Assembly (NCBI GenBank): GCA_022226955.1 | Contig: CP092079.1 | Coordinates: 2,755,043 to 2,819,042 of the forward strand | Source: Nitrospira sp. | Lineage (GTDB): Bacteria > Nitrospirota > Nitrospiria > Nitrospirales > Nitrospiraceae | Reading direction: 5' to 3' | DNA length: 64,000 nt | Shown: piece by piece, positions 43,107 through 51,413 of the stretch | Position numbering within the stretch: position 1 is the first letter of the stretch | How the letters are laid out: every line of letters begins with the position of its first letter | Position numbers and translations under genes: made by a program | Notes under the pieces: generated by a model | Seen by the model: the letters and a program-made list of their open reading frames with translations, nothing else | What the model was told of the DNA's origin: nothing | Database searches by the model: none

Positions 43107-44135
43107 ATGAAGATCCTCCTCACCGGCGGCGCCGGATTTATCGGATCTCATCTCGTTCGGCGATTGCTGGCCAGGTCGGAGCATCATGTTGTCAATTTCG
43201 ACGCCCTTCGGTACTCCGGCAATCTCGCCAACCTCGAATCGGTGCAACAGCATCCCCGCTATCGGTTTATCCAGGGAGATATCTGCGATCAACCGCTCGT
43301 GGAATCGGTGATCCGAGACTATCAGATCGACGGGGTCATCAATTGCGCGGCGGAAACGCACGTCGATCGTTCGATTCTCGATCCGGGAAGCTTTGCGCGG
43401 ACCGATGTGGTCGGGACAGGCGTGTTATTGGAAGCGGCTCGCCAGGCAAGGGTTCGCCGGTTTCTCCAAGTCAGTACCGATGAAGTCTATGGCAGCGTTG
43501 AAACCGGGACATCGAGCGAGACCGATCGGCTAGCGCCTCGCAGTCCCTATTCCGCGAGCAAGGCGGGCGGGGAGTTGCTGGCGCTCAGCTATTGGACGAC
43601 TTATCGGTTCCCCGTCGTTGTGACCAGGGGTAGCAACACCTACGGGTCTCATCAGTATCCAGAGAAATTCATTCCGCTCTTTGTCACCAATGCCATCGAT
43701 GCGCAGTTGCTTCCACTCTATGGCGATGGCCGCCAGTGCCGCGACTGGCTTGCGGTCGAGGACCATTGTGCGGGGATCGAGCACGCATTCCTCCATGGAG
43801 AGCCCGGGACGGCCTACAACATCGGCGGAGGAAATGAGCACGAGAATCTCACCGTGGCTGAGATGATTCTCGACTTTCTTGGGCAACCGAAAAGTTTATT
43901 GCGGTATGTCAGTGATCGTCCTGGCCATGACCGCCGCTATGCAGTCGACTGCAGCCGCTTACGGGCGTTAGGCTGGGAGCCGGTCGTGTCGTTTGCCGAT
44001 GGGCTTTGCGAAACGGTTCGGTGGTATCGAGCGCACGAATCCTGGTGGCGGCCGATCAAGTCGGGCGAGTTCAAACGCTATTACGAAGAGCAGTATCGGC
44101 GCCGATTGGAAGAAGGGACGGCATGCGGATCCTGA
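43107..44135 (+). CDS. rmlB: dTDP-glucose 4,6-dehydratase RmlB
   Basis: A 342-residue extended SDR. MKILLTGGAGFIGSHLVRRL binds NAD; NCAAETHVDRSILDPGSF, QVSTDEVYGSVETG (catalytic Thr-Asp-Glu) and SPYSASKAGGELL (Tyr-x3-Lys) are all intact, followed by RGSNTYGSHQYPEKFIPLFV. It converts dTDP-glucose to dTDP-4-keto-6-deoxyglucose. The start follows the rmlA-like stop without a gap and the end overlaps rmlD by 13 bp, forming an rmlABD-like operon. Confidence 0.93.
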   Translation: MKILLTGGAGFIGSHLVRRLLARSEHHVVNFDALRYSGNLANLESVQQHPRYRFIQGDICDQPLVESVIRDYQIDGVINCAAETHVDRSILDPGSFARTDVVGTGVLLEAARQARVRRFLQVSTDEVYGSVETGTSSETDRLAPRSPYSASKAGGELLALSYWTTYRFPVVVTRGSNTYGSHQYPEKFIPLFVTNAIDAQLLPLYGDGRQCRDWLAVEDHCAGIEHAFLHGEPGTAYNIGGGNEHENLTVAEMILDFLGQPKSLLRYVSDRPGHDRRYAVDCSRLRALGWEPVVSFADGLCETVRWYRAHESWWRPIKSGEFKRYYEEQYRRRLEEGTACGS

Positions 44136-44974
44136 TCACCGGCGCCACCGGACAATTGGGGTGTGAACTGCGCCGCGTCTTCGCTTCCGAGACGCTCATT
44201 CTTAAGGATTTGCCTGATTTCGATCTCGCCGGATCGCAGGTGGAAGAGGATGTTGTTGGGGCGCAGCCGGATCTCATTATTCACACCGGCGCCTATACCG
44301 ATGTCGATGGAGCCGAGCGTGAGTCTGGCCGAGCGATGGCGGTCAATGCATTCGGAACTGCGCGGGTGGCGCGGGCGGCTGTGCGAGCCGGCGCTCGGTT
44401 ACTGTACATCTCGACCGACTATGTCTTTCCCGGCACGCAGCGACACCCCTACAGCGAAGACGATGTCCCGGCTCCCGTCAATGCGTACGGGTTATCCAAA
44501 TGGAAAGGCGAACTGGCGGTGACGGAGTCCGGGGCGGATGCCTTGATCGTTCGTACGGCCTGGTTATACGGCTCGATGGGAAAAAACTTCGTCAAGTCGA
44601 TCATGCGCGCCGCCCAGGCACAGCCCTCTCTTCGAGTGGTCGACGATCAACGGGGGTCTCCTACCTCTGTCGAGGATCTTGCCGCGGTCATCAAGGCTGT
44701 CGCGACGGGATCGGCGCAAGGCATTCTGCATGCGACTAATCGAGGAGATTGCACCTGGTGCGAATTTGCCCGGGCGATTGTGGAGGAGATGAACCTCAAT
44801 ATCCCGGTTCTTCCCATCTCGACGGCGGAAGCAGGACGGCTTGCCCCCCGCCCGCCTTATTCGGTGCTTGGGCAGCAGCGGTTAGCGCGGCTGAATCTGG
44901 CACCCCGTGGCTGGCGTGAGGCTCTGGCCTTGTTTATCAAGGCTGAACGGGCATTGGTGTCGGTCCATCCATAG
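44123..44974 (+). CDS. rmlD: dTDP-4-dehydrorhamnose reductase RmlD
   Basis: A 283-residue reductase of the RmlD family: MRILITGATGQLGCELRRVF at the start, TGAYTDVDGAERESGRAMAV, YISTDYVFPGTQRHPYSEDD, NAYGLSKWKGELAV with the catalytic Tyr-x3-Lys, and RTAWLYGSMGKNFVKSIMRA. It makes the last reduction to dTDP-L-rhamnose. ATG 44123 is the natural start; an in-frame Met at 44006 lies deep in rmlB. No rmlC (3,5-epimerase) is in the window, so that step must be elsewhere or replaced. Confidence 0.9.
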   Translation: MRILITGATGQLGCELRRVFASETLILKDLPDFDLAGSQVEEDVVGAQPDLIIHTGAYTDVDGAERESGRAMAVNAFGTARVARAAVRAGARLLYISTDYVFPGTQRHPYSEDDVPAPVNAYGLSKWKGELAVTESGADALIVRTAWLYGSMGKNFVKSIMRAAQAQPSLRVVDDQRGSPTSVEDLAAVIKAVATGSAQGILHATNRGDCTWCEFARAIVEEMNLNIPVLPISTAEAGRLAPRPPYSVLGQQRLARLNLAPRGWREALALFIKAERALVSVHP

Positions 44975-44976
44975 CG

Positions 44977-45016
44977 TCGGCGGCGATCCTTCTTTTCGCC
45001 GATCAAATCATTTTTC
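44977..45016 (+). terminator. Weak candidate terminator after rmlD
   Basis: A 6-bp stem TCGGCG (44977-44982) / CGCCGA (44997-45002) with a 14-nt loop is followed by an AT-rich stretch with five T at about 45011-45015. The stem is short and the T-run distant, so this is only a suggestion. Confidence 0.25.
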
Positions 45017-45018
45017 CT

Positions 45019-45046
45019 TTGTGTCGAGCAGATGAATCGGTAAGAT
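45019..45046 (+). promoter_or_regulatory. Candidate promoter ahead of the KdsC-like gene
   Basis: TTGTGT (45019-45024), a 16-bp spacer and TAAGAT (45041-45046) lie about 50 bp before the KdsC-like start. The -10 matches four of six consensus bases and the -35 only three. Confidence 0.3.
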
Positions 45047-45097
45047 AGCGCGTACGGTTTCTGCCATCCGTAGCTTTTGCTAGGTGAGAGAACATTC

Positions 45098-45628
45098 ATG
45101 TCTGGGAACGGGAACATCATGAAAGAGCAGGCTCCTGAGCGAAGCCGGCTGAGCGACGTTCGCTTGTTTGCGACGGATGTCGATGGGGTGCTGACGGATG
45201 CGGGTATGTACTATTCCGAATCGGGCGATGAGTGGAAGAAGTTCAATACGCGCGATGGAATGGGGATCAAGCTGTTGCAAAAGGCCGGCTACGTGACGGC
45301 GATTGTCACGCAGGAACGAACGCGAATAGTGGCGCGGCGCGCCGAGAAGCTTGCGATTCCAGAGCTGCATCAGGGAGTGATGGACAAGCTCACGGTGATT
45401 CGCGAAATGGCCGGCCGCCACGGGTTGTCATTGAGCCAGGTGGCCTATATTGGCGACGATGTGAATGATCTTGAGGCGCTGCGCGCGGTCGGGTTCTCGG
45501 CTGCTCCGGCTGATGGTATGCCTATCGTCTGCGACGCGGTGCATTATGTGTGTCGGAAAAAAGGCGGCGAAGGGGCCGTGCGGGAGATTGCAGAGATGTT
45601 ACTGAGCGCTCGCGAGGATCGAGCGTAG
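45098..45628 (+). CDS. kdsC: HAD-IIIA phosphatase, KdsC-like
   Basis: A 176-residue HAD phosphatase without a cap domain: LFATDVDGVLTDAGMYYSES (nucleophile Asp near residue 25), NTRDGMGIKLLQKAGYVTAI, VTQERTRIVARRAEKL and VAYIGDDVNDLEALRAVGFS. KdsC removes phosphate from Kdo-8-phosphate; close relatives act on other keto-sugar acid phosphates, such as KDN-9-phosphate. ATG 45098 follows AGGTGAGAG; ATG 45119 is an alternative. No kdsA or kdsB is in the window. Confidence 0.84.
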   Translation: MSGNGNIMKEQAPERSRLSDVRLFATDVDGVLTDAGMYYSESGDEWKKFNTRDGMGIKLLQKAGYVTAIVTQERTRIVARRAEKLAIPELHQGVMDKLTVIREMAGRHGLSLSQVAYIGDDVNDLEALRAVGFSAAPADGMPIVCDAVHYVCRKKGGEGAVREIAEMLLSAREDRA

Positions 45629-45660
45629 AATATGCTGCGGCGAGAGGGAGGAGAATAGGC

Positions 45661-47115
45661 ATGAGAGCAGGAAAGCAGAATCTGTATCCGGTGATTATGG
45701 CCGGTGGAAGCGGGACCAGGTTTTGGCCGTTGAGCCGGCAATTGTTTCCTAAGCAATTGCTGAAAATCGGAGGAGACCAGACGCTGATTCAACAGACGAT
45801 GCAGCGGGTGCTGGGGTGTGCGCCGTCGTCTCAGGTGCTCATTTCGACGAATGCGGCTCAGGCGGAGTTGATTCGAGGGCAGTTGGGCGAGTGGAAGAGT
45901 GAACTGAAGGATGGGTTTGTTTTGGAGCCGGAGGGGCGTAATACGGCGCCGGCTATCGCATTGGCGGCGCTCGAAGTCCTGCGGCGCGATCCGAACGGAC
46001 TCATGTTGGTGGTGCCGGCCGATCATGTGGTGTCCGGGCAGCGAGAATTTTCCGCTGCCGTGGCGCTGGCGTCGCAACTGGCCGATGAAGGCTACCTCGT
46101 TACATTCGGAATTAAGCCGATCAGGCCGGAGACCGGCTATGGCTATATCAAGCCGAATGGACGAAAGCCGTTGGGTGCGCGGGGAACGCTCAAAGGATAT
46201 CGTGTCGATAAATTCGTGGAGAAGCCGAATGCCGCCAAGGCCGCGCAGTACCTCAAGGCGGGACAGTATTATTGGAACAGTGGAATGTTTGTCTGGCGCG
46301 CCGCGACGATCCTCGAGGAAATTCGGACGCACCAGCCTGCGCTCGGGAAAGTCGTAGATCGCATCGCCCAATTGCAGGCCTCAGGCGCTCCCAAGCAGAC
46401 GCTCGACGAAGTCTACCGATGGGCGACATCGGTCTCCATCGATAACGGTGTCATGGAGCTCTCGTCCAAGGCGGCTGTCGTTCCGGTGAAATTCCGCTGG
46501 TCCGATGTGGGTAGCTGGGGCAGCTTGGATGAAGTGGCTGAGAAGGATAAGACTGGCAATGTGCTGGTTGGGCGGGTAATCGACCTCGAAAGCACCCGCT
46601 CGATTGTGTATGCCGACCGGCGGGTGGTGGCGACAATCGGCCTGGAGGACATGGTGGTGGTGGATACGCCCGATGCCACGCTGGTCTGTCCGAAGTCTCG
46701 TGCGCAGGACGTTAAAAAGGTGGTGGAGATCCTCAAGCAGCAGAAGGCGCCGGAACACCTGGAGCATTTGACGGTCCATCGTCCCTGGGGCTCCTACACG
46801 ATTCTCGAAGAAGGCGCCGGGTTCAAGGTGAAACGAGTGACCGTGAATCCCGGTGGACGCCTCTCGCTTCAGCTGCACCACAAGCGGAGCGAGCATTGGG
46901 TGGTTATTGCCGGCATCGCGCGGGTCACGAGAGGCGAAGAAGTGTTCGATCTCCAGGTCGGTCAGAGCACCGCTATTCCAGTCGAGACCAAACACCGGCT
47001 GGAGAATCACGGGAAAGAGACGGTGCATATTATCGAGGTCCAGAATGGTCCGTACCTTGGGGAAGACGATATCGTGCGATTCAAAGACGATTACGGACGA
47101 ACCGCTAACGCATAG
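45661..47115 (+). CDS. manC: Mannose-1-phosphate guanylyltransferase/mannose-6-phosphate isomerase ManC
   Basis: A 484-residue bifunctional enzyme. The N-terminal part has YPVIMAGGSGTRFWPLSRQL, FPKQLLKIGG, EPEGRNTAPAIALAALEVLR, VVPADHVV and FVEKPNAAKAAQYL. The C-terminal cupin (from about 375) has VHRPWGSYTILEEGAGFKVK, SLQLHHKRSEHWVVIAG and VETKHRLENHG, the phosphomannose isomerase type II domain. Together they give GDP-mannose from fructose-6-phosphate with ManB. The strong GGGAGGAG at 45646-45653 fixes ATG 45661; in-frame codons upstream overlap the KdsC-like gene and encode nothing conserved. Confidence 0.94.
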   Translation: MRAGKQNLYPVIMAGGSGTRFWPLSRQLFPKQLLKIGGDQTLIQQTMQRVLGCAPSSQVLISTNAAQAELIRGQLGEWKSELKDGFVLEPEGRNTAPAIALAALEVLRRDPNGLMLVVPADHVVSGQREFSAAVALASQLADEGYLVTFGIKPIRPETGYGYIKPNGRKPLGARGTLKGYRVDKFVEKPNAAKAAQYLKAGQYYWNSGMFVWRAATILEEIRTHQPALGKVVDRIAQLQASGAPKQTLDEVYRWATSVSIDNGVMELSSKAAVVPVKFRWSDVGSWGSLDEVAEKDKTGNVLVGRVIDLESTRSIVYADRRVVATIGLEDMVVVDTPDATLVCPKSRAQDVKKVVEILKQQKAPEHLEHLTVHRPWGSYTILEEGAGFKVKRVTVNPGGRLSLQLHHKRSEHWVVIAGIARVTRGEEVFDLQVGQSTAIPVETKHRLENHGKETVHIIEVQNGPYLGEDDIVRFKDDYGRTANA

Positions 47116-47132
47116 AAGATAGAGGAGCGGCT

Positions 47133-48533
47133 ATGGGATTGTTTCGCGAATACGACTTGCGCGGCATCGTTGGAAACGAGTTGACCGCAGACATTGCCGA
47201 GCTGGTGGGGCGGGCCTATTGTACGCATGTGCGCGGGCGCGGCGCGAAGACGGTCACGGTGGGGCGCGATGGCCGGCTCAGTTCTCCGGAGTTGTATCGC
47301 GCGCTGGTCAAGGGGTTGCTTGCCGGCGGCCTCAATGTGATCGATATCGGGATTTGTCCTTCCCCGCTGGTTTATTTTTCGTTGCACACGTTGCCGGTCG
47401 ATGGCGGGATCATGATTACCGGGAGCCATAATGCCGCCGAGTACAATGGATTCAAGATTTGTGTCGGGAAAGAAGCGATTCACGGCGATGAGATTCAGGC
47501 ATTGCGGCGAGTGATGGAGCAGGGGCAGTTTGTTTCCGGCCAGGGAACGCTGACGGAGCACCCCATCATTCCCGACTATCTGGCCTATATTAAGAAGAGC
47601 TTCGCCGGTGTCGACGCCAAGCGGTTGCACGTCGTCATCGATTGCGGCAGCGGGGTGGCGGCGTTGGTCGCGAAAGATGCGCTGGAACTATTGGGCTGCA
47701 AGGTGACGGGTCTGTATTGCGAGTTGGACGGCCGATTCCCGCATCATCACCCGGATCCCACGGTGCTGGAGAATCTTGCAGACTTGATGCAAGCGGTCAA
47801 AGCACACAAGGCGGATGTGGGGATTGGCTACGATGGCGACGCGGATCGGATCGGAGCCGTGGATGAGCAGGGGCAGGTGTTGTGGGGCGATCGATTGCTG
47901 GTGATCTATTCTCGCGATATTCTGACGGTCAAGCCGGGCAGCACTATCATCTCCGAAGTGAAAGCCTCGCAGAGCTTCTACGACGATATTGCCAAGCGTG
48001 GCGGTCGGCCGGTGATGTGGAAGACGGGCCACTCGCTGATCAAGGCAAAGATGAAAGAAGAGAAGGCCGTCTTAGCGGGTGAGATGTCTGGGCATATGTT
48101 CTTTGCCGATCGCTATTTTGGCTATGACGATGCGGTCTATGCCTCTTGCCGGCTCGTGGAAATCCTCGCCAAGGGTGTGAAGCCGCTCTCTGCATTAGTT
48201 GCCGATCTTCCGGATACGACGGTGACGCCGGAAATTCGCGTAGATCTTCCCGATGCGATTAAGTTCGATGTTGTGAAGCGGGTGCGCGATCGGTTCGAAA
48301 CGTATGCCCAAACCAAACAGGGGCTCGGCCAGGAACAACGCCGGGTTCGCGAGCTGGTGACGATCGATGGCGTGCGCGCAATTTTCGAAGACGGGTGGGG
48401 CTTGATTCGGGCGTCGAATACACAGCCGGCGTTGGTGCTCAGATTTGAAGCCGCGACCCCTGCGAAACTCGATGCGATTCGGGCGATTGTGGAAGGCGAG
48501 TTAACCGCTGTCCGTGGGGAACTCGAGCGATAG
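47133..48533 (+). CDS. manB: Phosphomannomutase/phosphoglucomutase ManB
   Basis: A 466-residue phosphohexomutase. FREYDLRGIVGNELT at the start, MITGSHNAAEYNGFKI with the phospho-Ser near residue 96 (most relatives have SHNP), YDGDADRIGAVDEQGQVLWG as metal loop near 234, GEMSGHMFFADRYFGYDDAV as sugar loop near 315, and GLIRASNTQPALVLRFEA as phosphate loop are all present. It converts mannose- or glucose-6-phosphate to the 1-phosphate for manC and possibly the RmlA-like enzyme. The stop overlaps the next GTG start by one base. Confidence 0.93.
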   Translation: MGLFREYDLRGIVGNELTADIAELVGRAYCTHVRGRGAKTVTVGRDGRLSSPELYRALVKGLLAGGLNVIDIGICPSPLVYFSLHTLPVDGGIMITGSHNAAEYNGFKICVGKEAIHGDEIQALRRVMEQGQFVSGQGTLTEHPIIPDYLAYIKKSFAGVDAKRLHVVIDCGSGVAALVAKDALELLGCKVTGLYCELDGRFPHHHPDPTVLENLADLMQAVKAHKADVGIGYDGDADRIGAVDEQGQVLWGDRLLVIYSRDILTVKPGSTIISEVKASQSFYDDIAKRGGRPVMWKTGHSLIKAKMKEEKAVLAGEMSGHMFFADRYFGYDDAVYASCRLVEILAKGVKPLSALVADLPDTTVTPEIRVDLPDAIKFDVVKRVRDRFETYAQTKQGLGQEQRRVRELVTIDGVRAIFEDGWGLIRASNTQPALVLRFEAATPAKLDAIRAIVEGELTAVRGELER

Positions 48534-49354
48534 TGTCAGGGGTACGCGATGCACCTCGACGAACGTTCTTTCCCAAGGTCGCGCATGGTTTAGCTTGGAT
48601 GCTGTGCTTGTTTGCAGCTGGAGTTCCTTGCCTGGTCCATGCCGATGCGAGCGCACTTTCTCCAGCTCGCCCATTCAGCGTGGGCGAGCGGCTCACCTAC
48701 GATATTACTTTTTTGAATATTAGCGCGGGAACGGCTGTAATGGAGGTTGGACCAGGCGAGACTGGGAGTGATCGCCCGTTGGGGAAATTTATTACGACGG
48801 CCGTGTCGAGCCCAAAGGTCACCAGATTTTTCCCCGTTGATAATCGTGTCGAATCCCTGACGGATTTGACGACGCTGTTGCCGGAACACATGACGTTCCG
48901 GAGGCGAGAGGGGAAGAAGAAGGAAGATATCGAGTATGTCTTTCATCGGAAAGATAACACCGTTTCAGCCATCCGAGGCGGGAGCACGGAAGTGCTTCCG
49001 ATCCCAGCCGATACCCAGGATTTGATTTCCTGTCTGTATTATGTGCGCAGCCTGTTGCCGTTGAAGCAAGGCGCATCCCAGGCGTTGGCGGTCTACCACG
49101 ATAAGAAGATCCGCCAGATTGAAGTGCGGGTTGAGAAGCTTGAGAGGTTGGAGGGGCCTTGGGGCAATCTTGAAACGGCGCAAGTGTTGGTGATCATGCC
49201 GTTCCAGGGGATTTTTCTGAACCAGGGAAATATTCGTGTGTGGTTTACAACCGACGAACGACGGATTCCGTTGCGGATGAAAGCCAAAGTGATCATCGGG
49301 TCGATTGTGGCCGATTTGGTGAACGGGATTCCAGAGGTTACCCGCTCGAAGTAA
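48533..49354 (+). CDS. DUF3108 domain envelope protein
   Basis: A 273-residue exported protein. A signal-peptide-like segment at residues 15-37 (VAHGLAWMLCLFAAGVPCLV, then HADA) precedes the DUF3108 domain: FSVGERLTYDITFLNISAGT, FPVDNRVESLTDLTTLLPEH, EYVFHRKDNTVSAIRGGSTE and IRVWFTTDERRIPLRMKAKV near the end. The family is a beta-rich periplasmic or outer-membrane protein of unknown function, often near cell-envelope genes. GTG 48533 overlaps the manB stop, suggesting the same operon. Confidence 0.8.
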   Translation: MSGVRDAPRRTFFPKVAHGLAWMLCLFAAGVPCLVHADASALSPARPFSVGERLTYDITFLNISAGTAVMEVGPGETGSDRPLGKFITTAVSSPKVTRFFPVDNRVESLTDLTTLLPEHMTFRRREGKKKEDIEYVFHRKDNTVSAIRGGSTEVLPIPADTQDLISCLYYVRSLLPLKQGASQALAVYHDKKIRQIEVRVEKLERLEGPWGNLETAQVLVIMPFQGIFLNQGNIRVWFTTDERRIPLRMKAKVIIGSIVADLVNGIPEVTRSK

Positions 49355-49369
49355 GAGAGCAAACTTTCA

Positions 49370-49398
49370 TTGCCGGGATCGGGCAAACCCGCTATACT
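49370..49398 (+). promoter_or_regulatory. Sigma-70-like promoter of fbp
   Basis: TTGCCG (49370-49375), a 17-bp spacer and TATACT (49393-49398) form a good promoter. The expected transcript start is near 49405, only about 3 bases before the ATG at 49408, so the message would be nearly leaderless. Confidence 0.6.
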
Positions 49399-49407
49399 GC
49401 CTCCACT

Positions 49408-50412
49408 ATGGGCCAATTTCCCCTTACATTAAGCCGCTTTATCATTCGCAGTCAGGCCAGTCACCCGGGAGCGACCGGTGAATTTTCCAGCTTGCTGAGT
49501 CAGATCGGACTCGTCGGGAAAATCATCGCGCAGGATCTGCGGCGCGCCGGCCTGATCAATATCCTCGGCACAACTGGCCAAACCAATGTGCAAGGTGAAA
49601 CCGTCAAGAAGTTGGACGAGATTGCCAATGACACCTTCCTTCGCGCGTTTCAGGGCAACGGTTTGGTCTGTGCGTTAGGTTCCGAAGAAATGGCGCAGAT
49701 GGTGTTGCTGCCTGAGAATTGGCCTCAGGGGAAGTACATGCTGCTCTTCGATCCTCTTGATGGCTCATCCAATACCGATTGCAATATGCCCCTGGGCTCG
49801 GTTTTCTCCGTGCTGAAGCACACGCGGACCGATCGCCCTCCAATGGAGAGCGATTTGCTGAAAAAAGGGACCGAGCAAGTTGCGGCTGGATATCTATTGT
49901 TCGGATCCAGTACGATGTTAGTCTATACCACCGGACATGGTGTGCATGGGTTTACGCTCGATCCCGGCATCGGGGAATACTTGCTCTCGCATGAAGGCAT
50001 TCGGATTCCCGAGCGAGGGAAAGTCTATGCGGTGAATGAGGGTAACAGCCATAAATGGACCTCTGGGGTGCAGAAGTATGTCGAGTTTCTGAAGACTCCA
50101 GACAAGGCGGCTGGCCGACCGTATAGCGGCCGTTATTCAGGGTGCCTTGTCGCAGATGTGCATCGCATCCTGCTGGAGGGGGGCGTCTACCTCTATCCGG
50201 ACGAAGTGGCCAAGCCGGAAGGAAAGCTGCGGCTGCTCTATGAGGCCAATCCCTTGGGCATGGTGGTGGAACAGGCCGGAGGGCGGATCTCTACCGGTGC
50301 AACGCGAATTCTTGATATCGAGCCGAAAGAGCTTCACCAGCGGGTCCCCGTGATTATCGGCAGTCGGGATGATGTCGAAACGGCCGAGGCCTTTATTCAG
50401 GGCCGGGCGTAA
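49408..50412 (+). CDS. fbp: Class I fructose-1,6-bisphosphatase
   Basis: A 334-residue FBPase I of usual length. It opens with TLSRFIIRSQASHPGATGEF, and the metal-binding LLFDPLDGSSNTDCNMPLGS lies near residue 112, followed by GSSTMLVYTTGHGVHGFTLD and GGVYLYPDEVAKPEGKLRLL, then LYEANPLGMVVEQAGGRIST. It removes the 1-phosphate from fructose-1,6-bisphosphate in gluconeogenesis. I chose ATG 49408 by homology; frame-open codons further upstream lie in the DUF3108 gene. It is followed closely by the aldolase gene, giving the two steps from triose phosphates to fructose-6-phosphate, the input for manC. Confidence 0.95.
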   Translation: MGQFPLTLSRFIIRSQASHPGATGEFSSLLSQIGLVGKIIAQDLRRAGLINILGTTGQTNVQGETVKKLDEIANDTFLRAFQGNGLVCALGSEEMAQMVLLPENWPQGKYMLLFDPLDGSSNTDCNMPLGSVFSVLKHTRTDRPPMESDLLKKGTEQVAAGYLLFGSSTMLVYTTGHGVHGFTLDPGIGEYLLSHEGIRIPERGKVYAVNEGNSHKWTSGVQKYVEFLKTPDKAAGRPYSGRYSGCLVADVHRILLEGGVYLYPDEVAKPEGKLRLLYEANPLGMVVEQAGGRISTGATRILDIEPKELHQRVPVIIGSRDDVETAEAFIQGRA

Positions 50413-50450
50413 CGCGAATTTTTCACGTCATTTTCTCCGGGAGGATTGTG

Positions 50451-51374
50451 ATGGCAGATCGTGTACAGGAAATTCTCAGTTGGTATGAAAGTGATAATGC
50501 AGGTACGAAGGCGAATTTGGCGCGCATGTTGCGCCATGGCAAATTGGCCGGGACAGGGAAGCTCGTGATTCTTCCGGTCGATCAGGGATTCGAGCATGGG
50601 CCGGCCCGCAGCTTTGCTCCTAACCCCGCCGGGTATAATCCCCACTATCATTTTCAGCTGGGCATCGACGCGGGCTGTAATGCCTATGCCGCGCCCTTGG
50701 GGTTTCTGGAAGCGGGCGCCAGCCACTTTGCAGGCCAGATTCCATTAATCCTCAAGTTGAATAATCACGATGTGTTGCACGATGAGAAAGATCCGTTGCC
50801 GTCTGTGACGAGCAGCGTCAGAGATGCCTTGCGGTTAGGCTGTGCGGCTGTGGGATTTACGATTTATCCTGGATCGGCTCATTGCAATACCATGTATGAG
50901 CAATTGCGCGGCATTACGGAAGAAGCCAAGGCTTCCGGCCTGGCGGTTGTCGTCTGGTCCTATCCGCGCGGCTCCTCGCTCAGCAAAGAGGGGGAAACGG
51001 CGATGGATGTCGGCGCCTACGCGGCGCAGATTGCCGCGCAGCTTGGCGCTCATATCATCAAGGTCAAGTTGCCGACGGCCCATCTCGAACAGGCGGCGGC
51101 TAAGAAGGTTTATGAATCGACGCAAATCCCGATCAAAACGCTGGCAGAGCGCGTGAGACATGTGGTGCAGTGCTCGTTCGACGGCCGCCGCATCGTCATT
51201 TTCTCCGGCGGCGCCAAGAGCGAGGACAAGAACGTGTTCGATGAAGCGCGGGCCATCCGGGACGGCGGCGGGTTCGGCAGCATCATCGGACGGAACTCTT
51301 TCCAGCGTCCGAAGGCAGAGGCGGTGAAATTCCTCCACACGATTATGGGAATCTATTCGGGAGAGATTCAGTAA
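50451..51374 (+). CDS. fbaB: Class I fructose-bisphosphate aldolase (DhnA/FbaB type)
   Basis: A 307-residue Schiff-base aldolase of the archaeal/DhnA type: KLVILPVDQGFEHGPARSFA, GCNAYAAPLGFLEAGASHFA, LRLGCAAVGFTIYPGSAHCN, VVVWSYPRGSSLSKEG and HIIKVKLPTAHLEQAAAKKV, where the Lys in IKVKLP is the likely Schiff-base residue. Then VIFSGGAKSEDKNVFDEARA and GGFGSIIGRNSFQRPKAEAV bind phosphate. GGGAGG at 50439-50444 fits ATG 50451 better than GTG 50448. It pairs with fbp for gluconeogenesis. Confidence 0.93.
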   Translation: MADRVQEILSWYESDNAGTKANLARMLRHGKLAGTGKLVILPVDQGFEHGPARSFAPNPAGYNPHYHFQLGIDAGCNAYAAPLGFLEAGASHFAGQIPLILKLNNHDVLHDEKDPLPSVTSSVRDALRLGCAAVGFTIYPGSAHCNTMYEQLRGITEEAKASGLAVVVWSYPRGSSLSKEGETAMDVGAYAAQIAAQLGAHIIKVKLPTAHLEQAAAKKVYESTQIPIKTLAERVRHVVQCSFDGRRIVIFSGGAKSEDKNVFDEARAIRDGGGFGSIIGRNSFQRPKAEAVKFLHTIMGIYSGEIQ

Positions 51375-51413
51375 CGGCTCTGGTGCGATTTATCGGACGA
51401 AAGTAGACGTATC

